From contig CAWGLN010000001.1 in the NCBI GenBank assembly GCA_963823435.1, positions 496,001 through 560,000 on the forward strand: a stretch of 64,000 nucleotides of DNA, read 5' to 3'. The DNA is from CAKZML01 sp963823435 (GTDB lineage Bacteria; Pseudomonadota; Gammaproteobacteria; Steroidobacterales; BM003). Made by a program: the position numbers and the translations under genes. Below are positions 1 through 9,952 of this stretch, one piece after another. Numbering within the stretch: the stretch's first letter is position 1; each line of letters begins with the position of its first letter. The notes beneath the pieces are model-generated. The model worked only from the letters and a program-made list of their open reading frames with translations, did no database searches and was not told the origin of the DNA.

Positions 1-1762
1 CGGTAGTGCTGTATCCGGAGTTAAAGGTCGCGGCTTTTTTGATCTTGGCAACAAGCTCGGCGGGTATGGGCTCGCCAGTCTTGTAGTGCACCAGGAATTT
101 GCCGGTGACCTCATCGGTAGACAGCCAGCGTTCTAACAGCTGGGACTGGAATTCCACTACATCCCAGACACTGCCACTCAGACCCGGGTACACGGACTCG
201 GATGACAGGGCCTGCAGGGCATGGCCAAACTCGTGGAACAGGGTGGTGGCATCGTCCCATGAAATCAGTACCGGTTCGCCCGGAGCGCCCTGGATAAAGT
301 TGGAGTTATTGGATGACAAAACTGTGTCCTCGCCATCCAGCATATCGTGTTCACGATAGGCGTTTGCCCAGGCGCCCGAGCGTTTTCCAGTACGGGCATA
401 GGGGTCCAGGTACCACAGGCCGATGTGCCGGCCGCTGGTTCTGTCGGTGACATCCCAGACCTTCATGTCCGGGTGATAGACCGGCACGGAACCCTCGGGC
501 ACCGGTGTGAACTTGAAGTTGAATAGTTCACCTGCCACAAAGAACATGGCTTCACGAAGATTGTCGAGCTGCAGGTACTGCTTGACCTCGTCAGAGTCCA
601 GGTCGTACTTGGCCTTACGCACTTTTTCTGCATAGTAGCGGTAATCCCAGGGAGCAATCTTCAGCTTGGCGCCCTCGGCATCGGCAATCGCCTGCATGTC
701 CGCTACCTCCAGTTTCACGCGCGCAACGGCGGCCGGCCACATCTTCATCAACAGATCCATGGCCCGTTCCGGTGTCTTGGCCATGCGGTTTTGCAGCTGC
801 CACTGGGCGTAATTGTCATAGCCCAGCAGGCCCACGCGTTCATCGCGCAACTTCAGCATTTCACTGATGATGGCGTTGTTGTCGTTGGCGTCGCCGTTAT
901 CGCCGCGACTGTAATAGGTACGCCACACTGCCTCACGCAGGTCTCGCTCGGTGGAATAGGTCAGGAACGGATCCATGGAAGAACGGGTATTGGTGATGGC
1001 GTATTTGCCTTCCTGTCCTCTTTCCTTGGCTGCGGCTGCCGCCGCGGCCACCAGGGAATCCGACAATCCACCCAACTGCTCTCCGGTCAGATAAGTGACA
1101 TAGTTTTCTTCATCCGCCAGCACGTTATTGGAGAAGGTGGTCTCCAACTCGGCCAGACGCTGATTGATGGCCGCATGGCGATCCTTGGCCTCACCTTGCA
1201 GAGTGGCGCCCTGGCTGGCAAAACCGTCGTAGACAAGCCAGGTCAAACGCTGCTGGGGGCCAGACAGGGTCTTGATTTCATCACCTTCGTACACTGCCTT
1301 GATACGGGCAAACAGCTTGTCATTCTGGCTAATCTTGGAAAAATGAGCTGCCAGAACTGGCGCCATTTCCTGCTCCACCGCCCGCACTTCCGGGCTGGAC
1401 AGATTGGAGGTCCATATGCCGTAGTAGGTAAATACCCGGCCCAGGCTCTTGCCTGAACGCTCCATGCCGACAATGGTGTTGTCAAAGCTGGCCGGTTCCG
1501 GGTTATCTGCAATGGCGCCGATCTCAACCAGGTGGGCGGCCATGGCGGATTCCAGTGCGGGTTTCAGTTGCGCCAGGTCCATCTTGTCGAAAGCGGGCAC
1601 GCCACCATAGGGGCCGGTCCACGGGGCAAGCAGCAGGTTGGCCGAAGCGCTCGGGGTGTCGGTAATAGCAGCGGAATCAACCGCGGGTTTCGATGAATCG
1701 GAGCAGGCGGCCAGGGACGCCAGCACTGCGATTCCTGCAATCAGGGTAAATTTGTTACGCAT
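1..1762 (-). CDS. M3 family metallopeptidase (Dcp/oligopeptidase-like), 3'-truncated by window edge
   Basis: This is a zinc metallopeptidase of family M3 that would cleave oligopeptides, probably in the periplasm or anchored to the envelope. The reading frame is open from an ATG at 1762 to the window edge, giving about 587 residues, so the C-terminus is missing. The N-terminus has a hydrophobic stretch ending LAACSDSS, a convincing lipobox. The zinc-binding HEFGH motif is encoded at 221-235 (about residues 510-514). The EFQSQ segment some 25 residues later would supply the third zinc ligand. Length and motif order match exported Dcp-like enzymes. No partner gene adjoins it. The family call is secure; the substrate is not visible. 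Confidence 0.93.
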   Translation of the reverse strand, partial: MRNKFTLIAGIAVLASLAACSDSSKPAVDSAAITDTPSASANLLLAPWTGPYGGVPAFDKMDLAQLKPALESAMAAHLVEIGAIADNPEPASFDNTIVGMERSGKSLGRVFTYYGIWTSNLSSPEVRAVEQEMAPVLAAHFSKISQNDKLFARIKAVYEGDEIKTLSGPQQRLTWLVYDGFASQGATLQGEAKDRHAAINQRLAELETTFSNNVLADEENYVTYLTGEQLGGLSDSLVAAAAAAAKERGQEGKYAITNTRSSMDPFLTYSTERDLREAVWRTYYSRGDNGDANDNNAIISEMLKLRDERVGLLGYDNYAQWQLQNRMAKTPERAMDLLMKMWPAAVARVKLEVADMQAIADAEGAKLKIAPWDYRYYAEKVRKAKYDLDSDEVKQYLQLDNLREAMFFVAGELFNFKFTPVPEGSVPVYHPDMKVWDVTDRTSGRHIGLWYLDPYARTGKRSGAWANAYREHDMLDGEDTVLSSNNSNFIQGAPGEPVLISWDDATTLFHEFGHALQALSSESVYPGLSGSVWDVVEFQSQLLERWLSTDEVTGKFLVHYKTGEPIPAELVAKIKKAATFNSGYSTT

Positions 1763-2136
1763 ATCTTGTAGCCTTTTTGAAATGTAAAACCGGATCAGCC
1801 AACCACCGATTGTAATTCGATAACGATCTGGATGGCATAGGTAACCTGCACATGGCATGACCAACGACCACCAGGCATCGCCAAAGTCCGTGGGTACAGC
1901 GGGTTCCCCAAATTTCCGGAAACCACAGGGTCAGCAAACCAACCGGCCCCGGGCCAGCCTCCCGCCACCCGTATAGCGTCCTCCCTGGCGGAAACCCGGG
2001 GGCCGCACCACGTCCAAAACTGGGGGAAGGGGGGGGCAGAGTCCGACCGGCTGTCATTCTGCGCATTCCCGGCCGTCCAGGAAGTCGCGAAAGAAGGATT
2101 TCGCCAGAGTGCCGGGGAAACTTCGGCTGCCGGAAC
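1763..2136. other. intergenic region, no gene seen
   Basis: About 370 bases separate the M3 peptidase start from the end of the TolB/TPR gene. Both neighbours are on the minus strand, so the peptidase promoter should lie here. I see no convincing ORF, RNA gene or terminator. Open frames crossing it are shadows with unnatural composition. Confidence 0.5.
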
Positions 2137-4020
2137 TCACTCGCAATAAAAGTCGTCACCGTCCGGATGACAGTAGTCCGACCAGGTGTTGTTACGCCAG
2201 TAATCTGCCAGGCCTGCTTCACGGACGATCTCCTTGAAGCGCGGATCCCGGCGCATGGGCGACATACTCACATCCCAGAAATACCAGACCACGTTCGCCC
2301 AGTTAGCCCGTTGGGTTGGAATAACAGAAAATGCCACATTCAGCTCTTCAATGGCCACCAGCGGGGGAACGAACCCACCCTCGTCCCCCGCTGGAATCGG
2401 AAAAAACTGGCGCATGAAATCCAGTAGCTGCGGGCGGGCCGCCGGATCCCGGATGGCAGCGATATACAGCGTTCCAAACTCGCTTGCACTTGGGTCCCCT
2501 ACGGCTTGGGCACCCAGGTCAAAATATTTTTGAGCTTCGGCGAAATTCCCCAGGGCCAGGTGGCTATCAGCTTGCTGGAAAAGAGCGCCAAAGTGACCCA
2601 GATCCGAAGCCACCTGTGCGTAATTCAGACCGAGCGTGTAATCCCCCAGCGATGCAAAGACGGCCGCCAGATTCGCGTTGGCCCCCGGCGAAAGCGGGTC
2701 CAGTTCCACTGCCCTCTGGTTCTGAACCAGCGAGTCCTTTAACCGGCCCACGTCCTGCAGGAACTCCCCGTACCACATCACCGGTGTGACGCTTCCCGGT
2801 TCCAGGGCGATAGCCCGCAGGTACAGGGCTTCGGACTCTTGCCATTCGCCCTTGCCCCGAGTCAGGTCGGCCATGACGGCCACCGCCTCGGCGATATCCG
2901 GATCCAGGGACAGGGCCTTGCGGGCAAGACGTTCCGCCTCACGCCACTCGCCATATCGATCAGCGCCAATGTCATATACCGGCAGGGTAAGGCGGGCAGC
3001 GGCCAGCCCGGACCAGGCCCGGGCGAATCCGGGGTCCAGTACCGTGGCTTGTTCCAGCAAGGGAATGGCCTTGTTGATGTTATCTCCACCCCGGCGTTGC
3101 CACAGGGCGCGGCCCCGCAGGTACAACTGGTAGGCTTCCAGGTTCTCGGTGGCCTGGTGGGGTTTTGCCAGGGCCGCCTCCTCGCCCGCCCTCAGGGTCA
3201 GGGTCAGGGCTTCCACGATCTTCCTGGCGATCTCGTCCTGTACTGCGAACACGTCTTCCAGTTTGCGGTCATAAGTCTCGGACCACAGGTGACGGTCTGT
3301 ACGCACATCAATCAGCTGGGCGGTGATACGCACCGTGTCACCGGCCTTGCGCACGCTACCCTCCAGTACATTGTCCACGTTCAGTTCCCGTGCGATTTCC
3401 GGGATCCCGATGTCCTTGCCCTTGAAGGCAAACGACGAGGTACGCGAGGCAACTTTCACACCCTTGATCTTCACCAGCACATTCAGCAATTCCTCGGAAA
3501 TACCGTCTGAGAAGTACTCCTGGTCCTTGCCGGGACTCATGTCCACGAAGGGCAACACCGCGATGGATTGCTGGGCCGCCTTTTGGCCGGCTACCGGGTC
3601 GGCGACCTCCTCAGCGGCTCGGGCCGGAGCCTGTACCTGTGCCTGGTCCGCCAGCGATGCCTGCACGGGTTCGCGCAGCAGAAACTTGTCCGCCAGCAAC
3701 AATCCAACGGCGACCACCAGCGTACCAATGATGATGTAGTCCAGCTTGTGGGCGGTGTGATGAGTGATGGACTGGCTGCGGTCAACGTCCTTCTCCCGCT
3801 TTACGCCTTCGGGAGTGAGTTCGTAGGCCCAGGCAATGAGCATGACCAGTGGTGCGCCCAGGGACATCAGCAGCAACAGGGTCTTCATCACCCAGCCCGG
3901 TGCCTCGAAACTGTCCAGGGCAAGCTCCGCCACCTGGGCCACCACCCAGGCGATCACCCCGTAGGCGATACCCACGCGGAAAACATTTCGTCTGCTCAAT
4001 TCCTGGAAGAGATTCTGCAT
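2137..4020 (-). CDS. membrane protein with TolB-like (FlgO-type) domain and TPR repeats
   Basis: This 627-residue protein has two predicted membrane segments near the N-terminus (about 18-34 and 45-64) and a third at about 93-112. A Pro/Ala/Gln-rich linker follows. A TolB-like N-terminal domain then starts at SIAVLPF (152-158), with the typical PGKDQEYFSDG continuation, and TPR-like helices fill about 290-520. The architecture is common in proteobacteria, often misannotated as adenylate cyclase, but there is no cyclase domain here. The ATG at 4020 (MQNLFQELSRRNVFR) is chosen because family members begin there. An in-frame start at 4107 would add 29 poorly conserved residues. The role is unknown; a scaffold or sensor at the inner membrane is the most that can be inferred. 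Confidence 0.88.
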   Translation of the reverse strand: MQNLFQELSRRNVFRVGIAYGVIAWVVAQVAELALDSFEAPGWVMKTLLLLMSLGAPLVMLIAWAYELTPEGVKREKDVDRSQSITHHTAHKLDYIIIGTLVVAVGLLLADKFLLREPVQASLADQAQVQAPARAAEEVADPVAGQKAAQQSIAVLPFVDMSPGKDQEYFSDGISEELLNVLVKIKGVKVASRTSSFAFKGKDIGIPEIARELNVDNVLEGSVRKAGDTVRITAQLIDVRTDRHLWSETYDRKLEDVFAVQDEIARKIVEALTLTLRAGEEAALAKPHQATENLEAYQLYLRGRALWQRRGGDNINKAIPLLEQATVLDPGFARAWSGLAAARLTLPVYDIGADRYGEWREAERLARKALSLDPDIAEAVAVMADLTRGKGEWQESEALYLRAIALEPGSVTPVMWYGEFLQDVGRLKDSLVQNQRAVELDPLSPGANANLAAVFASLGDYTLGLNYAQVASDLGHFGALFQQADSHLALGNFAEAQKYFDLGAQAVGDPSASEFGTLYIAAIRDPAARPQLLDFMRQFFPIPAGDEGGFVPPLVAIEELNVAFSVIPTQRANWANVVWYFWDVSMSPMRRDPRFKEIVREAGLADYWRNNTWSDYCHPDGDDFYCE

Positions 4021-4140
4021 CAACGTCGGTACCTGAGTTCTTGTTGCACGAATCCTAGCAGAAGCTGCGGACAGTGCACCGAAAATTGAGGAATTTGTAT
4101 GGCGCAAGACCCCTGCCCACGAACATGGCGCGGGCAGAAA

Positions 4141-4317
4141 TCAGGACTCATTCGGTGCAGGAATCCGCGGCTTGGCGAAGCATGCGAAGGGTATGGCAAG
4201 CGGGCCCAGCAACAAACCCAGCACTACCCAGTACACGCGATCCGCGGACCGCTTTCTGGCTATCCAGTAACACACGGCCGAGGAAAGCAGAGTGATGAGA
4301 ATCAGAGGGAGATACAT
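4141..4317 (-). CDS. small hydrophobic membrane protein, 58 aa
   Basis: This is a short gene. The ATG at 4317 opens a 58-codon frame ending in TGA at 4141-4143. The product has a hydrophobic N-terminal segment (residues 3-20), a basic/aromatic turn (RKRSADRVYW) and a second hydrophobic segment (about 29-47), then a short proline-containing tail. This two-helix hairpin pattern with a basic connector and a GLLLGPLAIP motif is typical of small inner-membrane proteins. It lies alone between the TolB/TPR gene and the DUF3313 gene, all on the minus strand. No function can be assigned. Confidence 0.7.
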   Translation of the reverse strand: MYLPLILITLLSSAVCYWIARKRSADRVYWVVLGLLLGPLAIPFACFAKPRIPAPNES

Positions 4318-4424
4318 GTCGCTAGTCTACATCGCAAACGGCGGGCCATGCCCACAGACAACTGCGCCGCTGCGGGCCTGGGTCGCCAAGTGAAGATATA
4401 TCCGGCCCAAGAGCCAGATGCTGC

Positions 4425-5133
4425 CTAGTTTTCGCCGCTATCCTCTGCCGTTACGGCCTTATCCAGTTCACCAAGATGGCTGCGCAAGGTTTCCGCCCAC
4501 TTGCGTATGATTCGCTTCGCTTCTGCCGTGTTGGTGACGCTGCTTGCCATCATTGCAAAACCACCCCTGTCGGCTGCCTGGGGATCGATCACTCGAGCAA
4601 TAATATCGCCGGTCGAGGAATCGTACAGTTCCATAAACAGGGTCATCTGGCCGGCCGATGCAACCACGCCACGCGTCATGGAACTTGATTGAATATCCGG
4701 AGCAGTAATATCGAGATTCATAATGGCCGGTCTCACGATGAGAACATCCTCACCGGGCTGGTCAACAATTGCGTAACCACCCTTGGTCTGCAATTCCTCA
4801 GTGAATACCTCTCTAAATCCATCCGCGACCTTTTGCTTGATCTTTTCCATGTCACTGGTCTTGACCTGTGTGCTCGAGACTGATCGCTTCCCTGTTCTTG
4901 TCCTTTTGCCAGTCTTTTCTGAATGCAACATAGCAATCCAGGAGTATGACCTTGGTGTATTGATCCAGTGTTGCCCCCGGCATTGCATAGACGATTCTCA
5001 GCTTGGTGTCCTTCATCAGCACCATCCCTTCCGGGCTGGTTTCTGGTAATGGCTCGGCCGCCGCGGCAACTGAGCCGAGTACAAGAGCGAAAAGTAGCGC
5101 AAAAATGGATGGGATAGGTCTGATCGATCTCAT
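4425..5133 (-). pseudogene. DUF3313-family exported protein, single frameshift
   Basis: Two overlapping frames together make one DUF3313-type protein. The first, from ATG 5133, has a signal peptide (about residues 1-26) followed by the family opening EGMVLMKDTKLRIVYAMPGA and the segment LLDCYVAFRKDWQ. It runs out of frame at about 4865-4885. The second frame continues with SDMEKIKQKVADGFREVFTEEL, VLIVRPAIMNLDITAPD and ARVIDPQAAD, ending at 4425. Removing one base near the CTCGAG at 4873-4878 restores a single protein of about 235 residues. The family is periplasmic or lipoprotein-like and uncharacterised. Because both halves are well conserved, this is either a recent lesion or a sequencing indel. 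Confidence 0.82.
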
Positions 5134-5638
5134 GTTTTAACTCCACTCAGTGCCTGCGAGCCGCAAGTGCCAAGGGGGAAAATCCGCCCTTAACATCGTG
5201 CAAAATTGAACCTTGTTCCAGCAATTTCAGGCGAACCACCCCGCCTGATTGCGTCCCTGGTTAAGGGCTAGACGTTACCACTCGATCTCGAGTCCGGCAA
5301 ATCGGATTCCTCAATAGGGGCGAGCGCTTGATATTCGCCAAAACAGGCACTTCGGGGCGGCGATAAGCCCGATTCAGGCCAAGTTCAGGGCTCACGCTGC
5401 AGCGCCGTTCCGGGTCAAACCGACTACTGCCGCAGGGACTGTTTGGCAGGCAACTGCTAACACCCAGCACCCACGCTCTCATTCCCGGCACTTGGGACAA
5501 GAGGAACTCCCTGGGTTGGCCCGTTACCCTAGACCCGCTTCCGGTCCCGGTAAAATCAGCCTATTATCAGCGACCTTAGGTAGCAGACAGTTCCAGGCCA
5601 TCCCGGGCCTCCCAAGCAGACAGGGTGGAGTGCACTTC
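5134..5638. other. intergenic region between divergent genes, no gene seen
   Basis: Some 500 bases lie between the divergent DUF3313 and DUF3014 genes. Open frames here have no family resemblance and poor ribosome sites. The last 90 bases (about 5553-5638) resemble the region before the second DUF3014 copy at about 11900-11993, sharing a CCTATTATC core. That suggests a conserved promoter or leader for the paralogues. Confidence 0.45.
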
Positions 5639-6472
5639 GTGAGCAATACCAGTTCAAAAACGACGGTTCTCATCCTTCTTGCTGCCATCCTGGCCGGCGC
5701 ACTCTGGTTTTTCCGCAACGACATCCGTCCCCTGTCGGAGATACCCGTCGAGAATGTACCCGCGCCAGTTGTTACCGAGCCGGCACCCGTCAATCAAGAG
5801 ACGCTTGCCCAAAGCGGCCCGACTCATCCGCTAGAGCCAAGCGCTGCTACGGGGACTTTACAGGAGGAACTCCCGCCTTTGCCGCCACTGGATGAAAGTG
5901 ACAGCGAAATCCTGCAGGCGTTGATTGATACCTTTGGGCCCGACGTCGAGCGTGTGCTTGTAAGCCAGGCGCTGATAGACAAATTTGTGGCGACTGTGGA
6001 TAGCCTGCCTGGCAGTTATCTGGCCGAGAAAATCCGGCCCGTTACCGTGCACCCGGAAGCGTTTAAAGTCGATCCGGCAGACGCAGATGACCAGTTCTAC
6101 CTCAGCCCCGCCAACTACAAGCGATACGATCCCGCGGTGAATCTTGTAACCGCGGTCGATCTGAACGACGTCGTAGCCGTGTACCGCCGCTATTACCCGC
6201 TGTTCCAGGAATCCTATGTTCGGCTTGGCTACCCGAATGCTCACTTCAATGATCGCGTGGTCGAAGTGATTGATCACCTGCTGGAAACACCCCAGGTGGA
6301 AGACCCCATTCTCCTGGTCCGACCCCACGTACTCTATAAGTATGCCGACCCGGAACTCGAAGCACTTTCCAGCGGCCAGAAAATCCTGGTCCGCATGGGC
6401 CCAGACCATGCAGCGAAGGTAAAACGGGTCCTGGAGGAGCTGCGTGCCTTAATCGTCCAGGGGCCTCGATAG
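5639..6472 (+). CDS. DUF3014 domain-containing membrane protein, copy 1
   Basis: This 277-residue protein has one N-terminal membrane anchor (about residues 9-25), a Pro/Val/Glu-rich linker (about 30-75) and a conserved DUF3014 domain. Recognisable blocks in that domain are LQALIDTFGPDVERVLVSQ, SLPGSYLAEKIRPV, NLVTAVDLNDVVAVYRRYYP and DPILLVRPHVLYKYAD. The start is GTG at 5639, preceded by GGTGGAG at good spacing. Upstream in-frame starts would only add unrelated residues. It is paralogous to the gene at 11994-12839, which shares most of the domain and the same start context. The family is proteobacterial and uncharacterised. The anchored topology suggests a periplasmic domain. Confidence 0.88.
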   Translation: MSNTSSKTTVLILLAAILAGALWFFRNDIRPLSEIPVENVPAPVVTEPAPVNQETLAQSGPTHPLEPSAATGTLQEELPPLPPLDESDSEILQALIDTFGPDVERVLVSQALIDKFVATVDSLPGSYLAEKIRPVTVHPEAFKVDPADADDQFYLSPANYKRYDPAVNLVTAVDLNDVVAVYRRYYPLFQESYVRLGYPNAHFNDRVVEVIDHLLETPQVEDPILLVRPHVLYKYADPELEALSSGQKILVRMGPDHAAKVKRVLEELRALIVQGPR

Positions 6473-6548
6473 TCGCCTGGCCGGACCACCACCCAAACCG
6501 GCAACAGGGCGGGTACGCAGCGCGTTGATTGGGATAGCCACCCTTGCT

Positions 6549-7205
6549 CTACAGCGGGCAGACATGGATGGTTTCTATTTCGAGACGAAAAGCGCCGTCC
6601 CGGGCGTCCGCGATAATAATACCCAGCAGGCGTGCCCGGGAAGCATCAAAGGCGGGCCCCGGCAGCTGCCTGCCGAAGACGGTCGGCTGCAGCTCGGAGA
6701 ACAATACACTGCCATCTGACCACTCGCCCGGCCGCAGGTTCTGGATATCCGCCCGATACGCCACCGGGCGGCCACTGAACGAGGCATCCGTCTGCAAAAT
6801 CAACTGGTAATGTCGCGTGTCTGGCAGCACCCTGAGCTTGAACAGATTCATGCCTTCCAGGATGCCTTGTGGCAATGCAGTTCGAATAGACGAGAACCCG
6901 CCACCATTGGTGTTTATATTGCCGGTAAATAGCAGGCTGCCGTCTGCATAGCTGGCTCCGCCGCTGGAGCGGCCACCCATTACATTGTCATTGACCGTCT
7001 GCCAAGGTGCAGCTTGCGTCGCGTTATCGAAGGCATACAGCAATTTGCAGTTCGGATTTTCGGCCATGGCAGTCTCCTCCCCCGCGAACATCGAAAGAGT
7101 AACAAGAGTCAGGCTCAGTAACAGCACGCGTGTGAAATTCGCTCGCGCCGACTCAAGGGCACAAAGCCGAACTGTCGAATATTCGCGCACAGTGTATTGC
7201 GCCAT
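6549..7205 (-). CDS. exported CIA30-family protein (NDUFAF1-like domain)
   Basis: The product has an N-terminal hydrophobic stretch (VLLLSLTLVTLSMFAGEETAMA) consistent with a signal peptide. It is followed by a CIA30/NDUFAF1-type galactose-binding-like domain: WQTVNDNVMGGRSSGG, GFSSIRTALPQG, LRPGEWSDGSVLF and LLGIIIADARDG are characteristic. In mitochondria CIA30 is a complex I assembly factor; bacterial relatives are mostly uncharacterised and no complex I gene is nearby. The start at 7205 (MAQYTV) is a compromise. An in-frame start at 7274 would overlap the upstream gene's stop at 7225, and no strong ribosome site picks one. It probably shares a transcript with the two lipoprotein genes upstream of it. 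Confidence 0.8.
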   Translation of the reverse strand: MAQYTVREYSTVRLCALESARANFTRVLLLSLTLVTLSMFAGEETAMAENPNCKLLYAFDNATQAAPWQTVNDNVMGGRSSGGASYADGSLLFTGNINTNGGGFSSIRTALPQGILEGMNLFKLRVLPDTRHYQLILQTDASFSGRPVAYRADIQNLRPGEWSDGSVLFSELQPTVFGRQLPGPAFDASRARLLGIIIADARDGAFRLEIETIHVCPL

Positions 7206-7224
7206 CAGAGATATAGCCGAACGA

Positions 7225-8484
7225 CTAAGGCACTGACACTGCGGGGTCGGACCAGTCCAGGTATTCAATGTCATGCAAGTCTGTCAGTTCGCTGGACACC
7301 CACATCACCACACGCAAGCCGTCCGTGTAATACGGGTCGCCAGTAAGGTTGGCCCTTGGCTTGTCCAAAGCAGCGGCGCCCACACCACCGACATAAGCGA
7401 ACTTCGACAACACCTGGTTGTACGCCAGGTTCTCCAGCAAGAATTCGCGTGTCTCGTCAACGTCCGGGTCAATCTTGTGGGTCGTTATCGTCTTGGTGGT
7501 AAAACGCACACCGATATCGCGACTGATCTGACCAATCCAGACAGACTCACCCTTGAAGGTAATGGGCGTAAGCCATACGCGGAAGTGGTTGCGTTCGTGA
7601 ATATTTTTACGGATGCGTTGCAGGGCGATATCCTGGCGGCGTCCGAACACATACAAACTGCTAACCGGGGAGTAACGGTATTCGCCACCGGATATGAAAG
7701 ACATTGCGGTCTTGAATCCCGAGTATGCGGTAACCACTTCGGTCTCATCCCAGGCGGCGCGTATCACCGCGTAGTAGATGTCCCGGGGATCGCCGATGAT
7801 GACCAGGTTCAGAGGATCACCATTGTTCTCACCTTTGGCGTCGGTGGTGCAGCAGGGCAATTTCTGCAGTGCCTCAATAAATTCTGCCGCGTCCGAGAAG
7901 TCTGAAACCTGGTCGTCGGAATAGAGCGACTCGAAATCAACGTTCTGGTGGTCAACTGCCAGACCTGGAACCTGCACAAAAAACGTGAATTGCCAGGTAT
8001 CTTCGTCACTGAACAAATCGACATTGAAGGCTTTTGTTCCTTCGTCCAGATTGGTGAATACGAAGCCTGATCGTATCTCGCCCGGCTTGATTCCCAACTG
8101 GACGCCATTCTTCAAAAAATGCTTCTCCGCCTGGTCCTTGGCCGAGCCCCTCTGATTCAGGCCGGCTATCTCCAGCGGAGTGTGATAGTCGTTGTCGACA
8201 CTGAAGGGCAAGAAGAAAACGTCCTCCCCGGTTTTGTTCTCAATCTCGATCCATACCGGCTGGATGCGCTTTTTGTATAGGGGGACACCAAACAACAGCT
8301 TGGTTTCCTGCTTGTCAGGAACGGCGGTAGTCACCCGAATACCATTTTCGATCTGTATGACAGCACGATCGCGAAACGGCACAGCATCTATCGGTTTCGG
8401 ATCAAACCCAGTCGAACATCCGGCGACAACAATGGCGAGCAGCCAGACGGCAAGGCTTGCCCTGGCTCGCGCACTACCAGGCAT
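7225..8484 (-). CDS. LssY C-terminal domain-containing lipoprotein, copy 1
   Basis: This 419-residue lipoprotein starts at ATG 8484, chosen over 8502 because it clears the upstream stop. Its signal sequence ends in VVAGCSTG, a lipobox. The middle part carries a beta-rich domain, and the C-terminal 200 residues match LssY_C-type domains: NLVIIGDPRDIYYAVIRAAW, a VFGRRQDIALQRIR block, VWIGQISRDIGVRF and the conserved KIDPDVDETREFLLENL. It is a tandem paralogue of the gene immediately upstream (8490-9685), six bases away, so the two are probably co-transcribed. The molecular role of LssY_C domains is not established. Confidence 0.85.
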   Translation of the reverse strand: MPGSARARASLAVWLLAIVVAGCSTGFDPKPIDAVPFRDRAVIQIENGIRVTTAVPDKQETKLLFGVPLYKKRIQPVWIEIENKTGEDVFFLPFSVDNDYHTPLEIAGLNQRGSAKDQAEKHFLKNGVQLGIKPGEIRSGFVFTNLDEGTKAFNVDLFSDEDTWQFTFFVQVPGLAVDHQNVDFESLYSDDQVSDFSDAAEFIEALQKLPCCTTDAKGENNGDPLNLVIIGDPRDIYYAVIRAAWDETEVVTAYSGFKTAMSFISGGEYRYSPVSSLYVFGRRQDIALQRIRKNIHERNHFRVWLTPITFKGESVWIGQISRDIGVRFTTKTITTHKIDPDVDETREFLLENLAYNQVLSKFAYVGGVGAAALDKPRANLTGDPYYTDGLRVVMWVSSELTDLHDIEYLDWSDPAVSVP

Positions 8485-8489
8485 GCTAG

Positions 8490-9685
8490 TCACTGTACCC
8501 ACCCAGGCAGCGGATCCCAGTTCTTGACATCAATTTCCGATGCCGAGTAGGGCTCGGCGGACAGCCAAATGACGGCCCGGAATCCGTCTGTGAAGTATTG
8601 AGTGTTCAGCAAACGGTTCCAAAGTGAATCAGGGGGTACCACTTCCTCTCCGGACAACCAGCCAATCGCCCGTAGCGCCTGTCCATAGAGAAACTTCTGA
8701 ATAGCAAAGTCCCTGGCCCCATCAACGTCTGGGTCAAGACGCTGGAAAGCGCCGCTCCAGCTATAGAAATGCCGTATCTGACCCAGCCATACCTGGTCCT
8801 GGTCAGACATCACGGGCGCCAGCCAGAATCGAATTTCATAAGTACTGTCACCACCCAGGGACTCATACTTGAACATTGCATCCTGGGGCGTCCGAACAGA
8901 AATTGCGGCTGCTCCGCCGCGGAATCACTCGCCGAGGTCTCCGCCCAACCGCTGCGCAAAAGTGCTCGCAGAAGCTCGTCGCCGTCGCCGATGAGCAGGA
9001 TATTGATGGGTTCGCCGACCGCTGCTCCGCCCTGTTCATTGCTGCAGCACGGTATGGATCTCAGCGCCCCTATGATTTGATCCCCATCGTACTTGACGAT
9101 CTCATTCGCTGGGTAAATGGATGCGGCATCAAAATTCGCATAATCAGGCACGAAGCCTGGCACACGCAGTAAAAAGGTAAAGCTGTGCGAACTACTGGAA
9201 CCGAACAGGTCTATGTTGAAACCCTTGGCGCCCAAGGCCGCATGAGTATACACAAACCCGGATCGGGTCTCCCCGGCGTCGATGTATCTCGGCATGGCAA
9301 GTGTGTCCACTCGCCTCTCCAGGTCCGACCGGCCCTCGTCCGAGAATCCGCTACGGTTCTTGTAGGCCACTTCGAGGGGAGAAAAATAATAGGGGTCTGT
9401 GCCGACCGGGGCGTATCGGACCGAGGTATCGCCAGCATTCTCGATCTCGAGCCAGATTGGCTGAATACCCTGGTCGTACAGATCGATACCGAATAGCGCC
9501 TCGGTTTCCTCCCGCCCAGTGACCGCAGCAGAAACCCTGATGGTGCCGTTGACTTGGGACTCTGCTCGATCACGCAGACTCGCTGAATCCAGCGGCTCAT
9601 AGACATAGGCACGGCCGACGCAGCCACCCAATGCAGTCGCACCTGCGATCACAGCCAACAGCAACAGATTGTGGATTATTTTCAT
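8490..9685 (-). pseudogene. LssY C-terminal domain lipoprotein, copy 2, single frameshift
   Basis: This is a second copy of the neighbouring lipoprotein. The N-terminal frame starts at ATG 9685 with a lipobox ALGGCVG and keeps the paralogue's blocks, including GIDLYDQGIQPIWLEIEN and LRSIPCCSNEQGG. At QFLFGRP it leaves frame, and the remainder (from AMFKYESLGG through DPDVDGARDFAIQKFLYGQAL to the stop at 8490) lies in another frame. The break falls on a run of four G (plus strand 8885-8888). One more base would give GRPQDA, matching GRRQDI in copy 1. A homopolymer miscall is therefore as likely as a genuine mutation. Otherwise the gene is full length (about 398 codons). Confidence 0.83.
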
Positions 9686-9952
9686 TTATGTGGTGGAATC
9701 TCTGCCTTGCGGAAATTCAACCCTATTTCATTCGGAGCGGTACAAGGAAAATAATGACCTGTACCGGCAGGTAAGCTCTGTATAAGTAACGTTGCCCGGA
9801 GACTATCGGCCAATAATCGCCGCCCCGTCCTGCTCTATGCTGACGCCCCGGCTGTCTCGTCTCCCGTGGTGGCTTGCAGACCAAAGTCATCTCGGGCATA
9901 AGGTTACAAGATGGGTTTTCGTAATGTCGGGGAAAATTGGGGAGACATGGCT

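Noticed and set aside
2786..3510. Long plus-strand frames inside the TolB/TPR gene
   Set aside because: They are shadows of the minus-strand gene, whose domain order is clear.
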